Of a stretch of DNA of 64,000 nt, positions 60,526 through 64,000 are shown piece by piece. The notes below the pieces were generated by a model. It saw nothing but the letters and a program-made list of their open reading frames with translations, made no database searches and had not been told where the DNA came from. Position 1 is the stretch's first letter, and the number at the start of each line of letters is the position of its first letter. Position numbers and translations under genes: made by a program. This stretch comes from Streptomyces sp. NRRL S-340 (GTDB lineage: Bacteria; Actinomycetota; Actinomycetes; Streptomycetales; Streptomycetaceae), in contig NZ_JOIY01000010.1 in NCBI RefSeq assembly GCF_000720185.1, forward strand, positions 273,263 to 337,262, in the 5' to 3' direction.

Positions 60526-60700
60526 CCCGTCGTCCTGTGCGTAGCTGTAGGTGCGTGCTCGTGCTGTGTACGTGCTGGTGCTGTCGTAGGTGCTGGTGCT
60601 GTCTGAGTGCTCGTTGGCGTGTGCGTACTCGTGGCGTGTGCGCGCCCCGTGCCAGGTGCGAACGGTCGGTCGTGCGGTCAGTGGCGGGGCGGTCGTGCGG
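60526..60700. repeat. GTG/GCTG-rich spacer with short tandem repeats
   Basis: 175 bases without a gene, enriched in GTGCTGGTGCTGTC (60572-60585 and 60590-60603, period 18) and related GTGCGTG-CTC repeats. It separates the HD-domain gene from the T7SS core genes and could hold an internal promoter. Confidence 0.5.
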
Positions 60701-61207
60701 TCAGTCGTCCGGGCCGAGGCCGAGGTGGCCGCGCATCGTGGCGTACTTGTGCGCGAGCCGCCGGGCGGTGGGCTCGTCCAGGACGGCGAGGCGGCGCGGG
60801 TCGGCGTTGTGCGCGAGATCGGCCGCCTTGACCAGCCGGGCGCCGGGAGTGGCCAGGATCCGGCGCGCGTACGCCTCCGGTTCCTCTCCCGGCCGCTTGG
60901 TCACGGCCCGTACGACGTCCTTGGCCCGCTGCGGCAGCGGGGCCGCGTCGAGCCACTCCTCACCGAGCGCACCGTCCTCCAGGGCGTCGTGCAGCCAGGC
61001 GGCGGCGACGAGGTCGTCACCTCCACCCCGTGCGCGAACCCCCTCGGCGACGGCCGACAGGTGCTCGGCGTACGGCCGTCCGGCCTTGTCCGTCTGCCCG
61101 GCGTGCGCGGCACGGGCGACGGCTTCGGCCTCGGCCGGACTCATCTGCGCCCCGGCCCGCACCGGCGCCTGCGCCCGCTCCGCGCGGGGCGACCTTTCCT
61201 GCGGCAT
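60701..61207 (-). CDS. HD-domain phosphohydrolase, (p)ppGpp-hydrolase-like
   Basis: 168 residues. Metal-binding H...HD...D pattern: His in YAEHLSAVAEGV, HD in AAWLHDALEDG, Asp in LVKAADLAHNADP. The HDxLED form is that of RelA/SpoT-type hydrolases and their small single-domain relatives. No synthetase domain. Start ATG 61207 with AGGGGGA 8 bases upstream, 11 bases after the previous stop. Could hydrolyse alarmones or other pyrophosphates; substrate unproven. Confidence 0.75.
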   Translation of the reverse strand: MPQERSPRAERAQAPVRAGAQMSPAEAEAVARAAHAGQTDKAGRPYAEHLSAVAEGVRARGGGDDLVAAAWLHDALEDGALGEEWLDAAPLPQRAKDVVRAVTKRPGEEPEAYARRILATPGARLVKAADLAHNADPRRLAVLDEPTARRLAHKYATMRGHLGLGPDD

Positions 61208-61218
61208 CGCGGATCCCC

Positions 61219-62013
61219 CTACTTCGCTTCCGCAACATAAAGCATGAACGGGCCGCCCGTACACCCGGGGTGCGGCCCGGCGGCCCCTGCCCTCTCGTCC
61301 CGCCTGGAGGCATTCCAGGTGCGCAAGGAGAGCGCAACGGCGTCCAGCAGACCGATCTTCAGCGCCGTGGCCAGTGTTCCCTCGCACAACCGCTCGCCCC
61401 GCACGATCGCTGTGGCGGCGCGTACCGCGTCAGCGGGGTGCAGGGCGCCGACGGGCGCGTGCGGGTCCATGGGGTTGTCGACCCAACGGTGCTCCGGGGT
61501 GACGGCACCCACCCCGCTGAGCGCGTGGACGGCGCGCCACAGCGGTTTCGTGTAGACCGGGAAGGACACGTGGTACACCCCCTCCCGCAACAGCTGTCCC
61601 CCGCCTGATCCGACCTCGCGGTCCTCGTCCGTGAGCAGGTCGAAGGCGTCGGACAGCTCCTGCCAGGCCTGGCTGTCGCACGGGTGGAGCTGGGCGAGCA
61701 GACGCTGGTCGTCGGCGGCCGTGACCGTACGGGAGAGTTCCTCCAGCGCACCGACGGAGTGGGCGCCGGTGACAGGACCGGCACCGGGTTCCCGGCTGAG
61801 CGAGGCGACCACGGCGTGCGGCGCCAGGCCCTTCCCTTGGGCCTCGTCCAGTTTCCGGTACCACTCCCGTCCCGCCTGGTAGGCACCGAGACTGCTCGCC
61901 GGCCGATCGATCCAGCCGACGCCGTCGAAGTCGCCCCAGGCATAGCCGATGACTTCACCGTCGGGGGTGGTGGCAGTGGTGTAGTGGACGGGGTGGCGCG
62001 TACCGCTCGACAT
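61219..62013 (-). CDS. DUF6508-like protein next to an ADP-ribosyltransferase
   Basis: 264 residues, soluble. The N-terminal about 75 residues (PVHYTTATTPDGEVIGYAWGD, AYQAGREWYRKLDEAQ-GLAPHAVVASL) are homologous to the next protein upstream (62026-62424). The C-terminal about 110 residues (FPVYTKPLWRAVHALSGV and AATAIVRGERLCEGTLATAL) resemble DUF6508. No catalytic motif recognised. Its position directly after an effector and its relation to the upstream gene make an immunity role plausible. Confidence 0.6.
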   Translation of the reverse strand: MSSGTRHPVHYTTATTPDGEVIGYAWGDFDGVGWIDRPASSLGAYQAGREWYRKLDEAQGKGLAPHAVVASLSREPGAGPVTGAHSVGALEELSRTVTAADDQRLLAQLHPCDSQAWQELSDAFDLLTDEDREVGSGGGQLLREGVYHVSFPVYTKPLWRAVHALSGVGAVTPEHRWVDNPMDPHAPVGALHPADAVRAATAIVRGERLCEGTLATALKIGLLDAVALSLRTWNASRRDERAGAAGPHPGCTGGPFMLYVAEAK

Positions 62014-62025
62014 GTCCGGCGGTGG

Positions 62026-62424
62026 TCAGTCCTGGTCGGCCAGGTTTTTGACGGTGCCCAGGTCCGGCGCCTGCCGCAGGGAGCCGGGAACGACATGGCT
62101 CGGGCCGGCGGGGTCGGTGTCCCGGACGATCTCGGCCAGGGCCGCCGTCGGGCGCAGGCCCCGCGTTTTGGCGTCCCGGAGCTTGGAGACGTACAGGGCC
62201 CCCCGGTTGAAGGCCTCGTCGCCCCCGGCCCGGCGTACCTTCCAGCCTGCGGCGTCGTCCTCGTCGTTGGCCCAGACATAGCCCAGGACCGTCCCCTGCG
62301 GGTTCGCCACGGTCACGAACTGGACAGGCTTGTCAGTGCTGCGGGCGTAGTGCGGCGCGCTGGCGACCTCGTTGAACCGAAGGGGCTCGGTGGTCCGAGG
62401 AGAGACGTGCCGTTCGCGGCTCAT
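62026..62424 (-). CDS. Candidate immunity protein for the ADP-ribosyltransferase
   Basis: 132 residues, soluble. Conserved core VQFVTVANPQGTVLGYVWANDEDDAAGW, then ALYVSKLRDAKTRGLRPTAAL, shared with the N-terminus of the downstream protein. No known enzyme motif. It starts 21 bases after the ADP-ribosyltransferase stop and is followed by its relative 12 bases later. Small soluble proteins in this position are usually immunity proteins; not proven. Confidence 0.6.
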   Translation of the reverse strand: MSRERHVSPRTTEPLRFNEVASAPHYARSTDKPVQFVTVANPQGTVLGYVWANDEDDAAGWKVRRAGGDEAFNRGALYVSKLRDAKTRGLRPTAALAEIVRDTDPAGPSHVVPGSLRQAPDLGTVKNLADQD

Positions 62425-62445
62425 GGTGTTGCCTTCCTGTACTTG

Positions 62446-64000
62446 CTATCTGGGCAGGACTTCCCCGTACACCTGCACCTGGCCATTTTCCATGAACACG
62501 CGTGTCACCCGGTATGCCGTGCCTCGTCCGAGCAGCAGTTCCCGCTCACCCATGCCGAATTTGCCGACCTTCTCGACCCACAGGGCCGGAGTCCCCTTGG
62601 GGACCCTGAGATGCAGGATCGCTTCGGAGTGCGCGAAGGCACTCACCGGATGGTCGCCGAGCGACGTCGACAGGTATCCGGGGTCGCCATAGGTGTTGTG
62701 CAGCATTTCGAGCGGATCGTCGAGCTGGAGGTGCCCGATGCCGGTGCCACGGACGACCATCACGTCCTCGGGAACGGGGTGGCCGGCGAGCGCCTTGTCG
62801 ACCTCGTCGATGTTGTGCTGGACATATGGGCTCCACTTCGACGCGTCGCCCCGCAGGTACCCGTTCATCTCCTTGTACGTGCCCCAGCCGTCCGGATGCG
62901 GAGCCGGAAGGTTGTAGTCGGGCTCGTCCGTGTAGTCCCACACCGCCTTGCGCTCGACCTCCGGCATGTTCTCGGCGTAGTGGTTCCAGTACGCCTGGCC
63001 GTATTTGATGGCATCCGTGTCGGCGGCGAAGGACCTCGTGCCGTCGGAAATCTCCGCGTACGCCACTTGATGCTGCTGGGCGGGCGTGAGCCTGTCCCAC
63101 TCGGCGTCGGACACGAGCGGCTTGTACTCGAACGGCTCCCCGGCGGCCCCGTGCCCTGGCCCGTCGATGCCCGCGTGCTCCGCGGTGCCGTGGTGAGCGG
63201 CGGTGTCCACTGCGTGGTGACCGAGGTCCGTGGAATCGCCCGCATGCACGGGCTCGTCCGCATGACCCGCGTGGTCGGCGGAGTGGTCACCGCTGTGGTC
63301 CGGGTGGCCGCTTTCGTGGTGGTCATGCTCCGGCCCGTGGGAGGAGCCGCCGCTGTGGCCGCCGGGTGTGTCGTGGGTGGGGCCGTGCGAGCCGCCGTGA
63401 TCGTGACCGTTGCCGTGGCCACCGCTGCCGGGGACGTCGTGGGTGGGCGTGCCCGCGGGGGTGTGCTCGTGCGAGTACGGGGTCGCCGTGTGGTCGTAGG
63501 AGGTCGGAGTGTGGTGGTACGAGGTCGGAGGGGTGTGGTCGTAGGACGACTGAGGCACCGTGTGGTCGTACGAGGACGAATGTGTCGTGTGGTCGTACGA
63601 GGACGAATGTGTCGTGTGGTCGTAGCGGCCGGCCGCGTCGGTCGTGTGGGTCACGCCGTCGGCGCCCGTGTGGACGCCGGCGTAGACCGGCTGCTGGCCG
63701 TGGATCGTCCAGTGGTCCGGCAGGTCCGGGACCTTCGGGAGGTTCGGGGCGGCCTCGTGCGGGATCGGTGTCGTGTCGACGACGCCGTCGGGCGTCATGA
63801 TGTTGCCGTGCGGGTCCAGCAGGCGCCCGTCGGGCAGGTGGACCGAACCGTCCGGCAGCGTCGGCATGTCGATCTTGCCCATGCCCTTCAGGGCCTTGGA
63901 GATGTCCCCGATCTTCGACAGGCCCGCGCCGGCGCCCTTGGCGACATACGTCATCGGATCGATGACCCTGCCCGCCTTCCCCGCCACCGACAACGCCTTC
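62446..64000 (-). CDS. Polymorphic toxin / T7SS effector with C-terminal ADP-ribosyltransferase (partial)
   Basis: The frame is open through the right edge, so only the last 517 codons are visible. Order in the visible part: helical segment ending KGMGKIDMP; a PDGRLLDPHG linker; a His-rich low-complexity region with 9-residue repeats (YDHTTHSSS) and long HG/DH runs; and a C-terminal ADP-ribosyltransferase fold with the R-S-E signature: Arg in VVRGTGIG, STS in YLSTSLGD and E-x-E in GERELLLG, the arrangement of Arg-specific toxins (VIP2/C2I/PF03496 type). Probably exported by the T7SS encoded downstream. The N-terminal delivery domain lies outside the window. Confidence 0.85.
   Translation of the reverse strand, partial: KALSVAGKAGRVIDPMTYVAKGAGAGLSKIGDISKALKGMGKIDMPTLPDGSVHLPDGRLLDPHGNIMTPDGVVDTTPIPHEAAPNLPKVPDLPDHWTIHGQQPVYAGVHTGADGVTHTTDAAGRYDHTTHSSSYDHTTHSSSYDHTVPQSSYDHTPPTSYHHTPTSYDHTATPYSHEHTPAGTPTHDVPGSGGHGNGHDHGGSHGPTHDTPGGHSGGSSHGPEHDHHESGHPDHSGDHSADHAGHADEPVHAGDSTDLGHHAVDTAAHHGTAEHAGIDGPGHGAAGEPFEYKPLVSDAEWDRLTPAQQHQVAYAEISDGTRSFAADTDAIKYGQAYWNHYAENMPEVERKAVWDYTDEPDYNLPAPHPDGWGTYKEMNGYLRGDASKWSPYVQHNIDEVDKALAGHPVPEDVMVVRGTGIGHLQLDDPLEMLHNTYGDPGYLSTSLGDHPVSAFAHSEAILHLRVPKGTPALWVEKVGKFGMGERELLLGRGTAYRVTRVFMENGQVQVYGEVLPR
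63561..63614 (-). repeat. 27-bp tandem repeat in the effector linker
   Basis: Two identical 27-bp copies (63561-63587 and 63588-63614) and the start of a third (from 63615) encode the 9-residue unit YDHTTHSSS. Further diverged units continue to the left. Confidence 0.85.

Noticed and set aside
63561..63614. 27-bp repeats as a CRISPR or regulatory array
   Set aside because: Copies are directly adjacent, in frame, and encode a 9-residue protein repeat.

Overview
The window is chromosomal DNA of a Streptomyces or very close relative. The GC content is very high, third codon positions are almost all G or C, GTG starts are frequent, and the gene order obg-rpmA-rplU-rne, mreBCD-pbp2-rodA, ndk-folC-valS and clpX-clpP2-clpP1-tig is the conserved Streptomyces core order. 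Nearly all genes lie on the minus strand.

Layout. At 1-3.7 kb are a gene tail, a small membrane protein, a secreted protein and a secreted trypsin-fold/FG-GAP protein, all on the plus strand. At 3.8-9.4 kb a minus-strand operon encodes two Stealth-family phosphotransferases, one of them fused to a GT4 glycosyltransferase, with an unrecognised protein between them; it probably makes a phosphodiester-linked surface glycan. At 9.6-17.7 kb are obg, rpmA, rplU, a very long rne and the radical-SAM-associated TIGR03936-type gene. At 17.8-28.5 kb is an accessory island. At 28.5-48.1 kb the core resumes with the radical SAM gene, rodA, pbp2, mreD, mreC, mreB, ndk, a DUF4233-type gene, folC, valS, a plus-strand Pro/Gln-rich membrane protein, clpX, clpP2, clpP1 and tig. 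At 48.2-49.6 kb are tRNA-Pro(TGG), a hairpin-rich repeat tract and tRNA-Gly(TCC). At 49.7-51.7 kb are a small membrane protein and an acyltransferase. From 51.9 kb to the right edge a minus-strand type VII secretion (T7SS) cluster (DUF6177-type, EccC, MinD-like ATPase, EccD, a small membrane protein) lies downstream of an HD phosphohydrolase, two related small proteins and an ADP-ribosyltransferase effector that runs off the window.

The island at 17.8-28.5 kb is the most unusual part. It separates two genes whose products are thought to work together (the radical SAM enzyme and its TIGR03936 partner). It consists of two homologous T7SS-substrate modules in tandem. Module A (18.4-25.07 kb) looks intact: WXG-type protein, long WXG100 protein, mycosin-like protease, small protein, DUF1023 alpha/beta-hydrolase, lipoprotein. 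Module B (25.6-27.9 kb) is decayed: its long WXG100 gene has a TAG nonsense codon and is joined by deletion to the C-terminal half of the hydrolase. Equivalent positions upstream of both modules carry a palindrome built on GAGTAC-NN-GTACTC. The modules are separated by a 141-bp duplicate of the 3' end of the radical SAM gene, and the original copy of that gene carries a frame-breaking deletion at the same point. A third, partial copy of the module edge lies at about 18.17-18.36 kb. Together this suggests repeated insertion or duplication at the 3' end of the radical SAM gene; no integrase is visible in the window.

The two T7SS loci may be functionally linked. The 52-64 kb locus has the membrane ATPase and channel parts but no mycosin in view, while the island supplies a mycosin and WXG substrates but no ATPase or channel.
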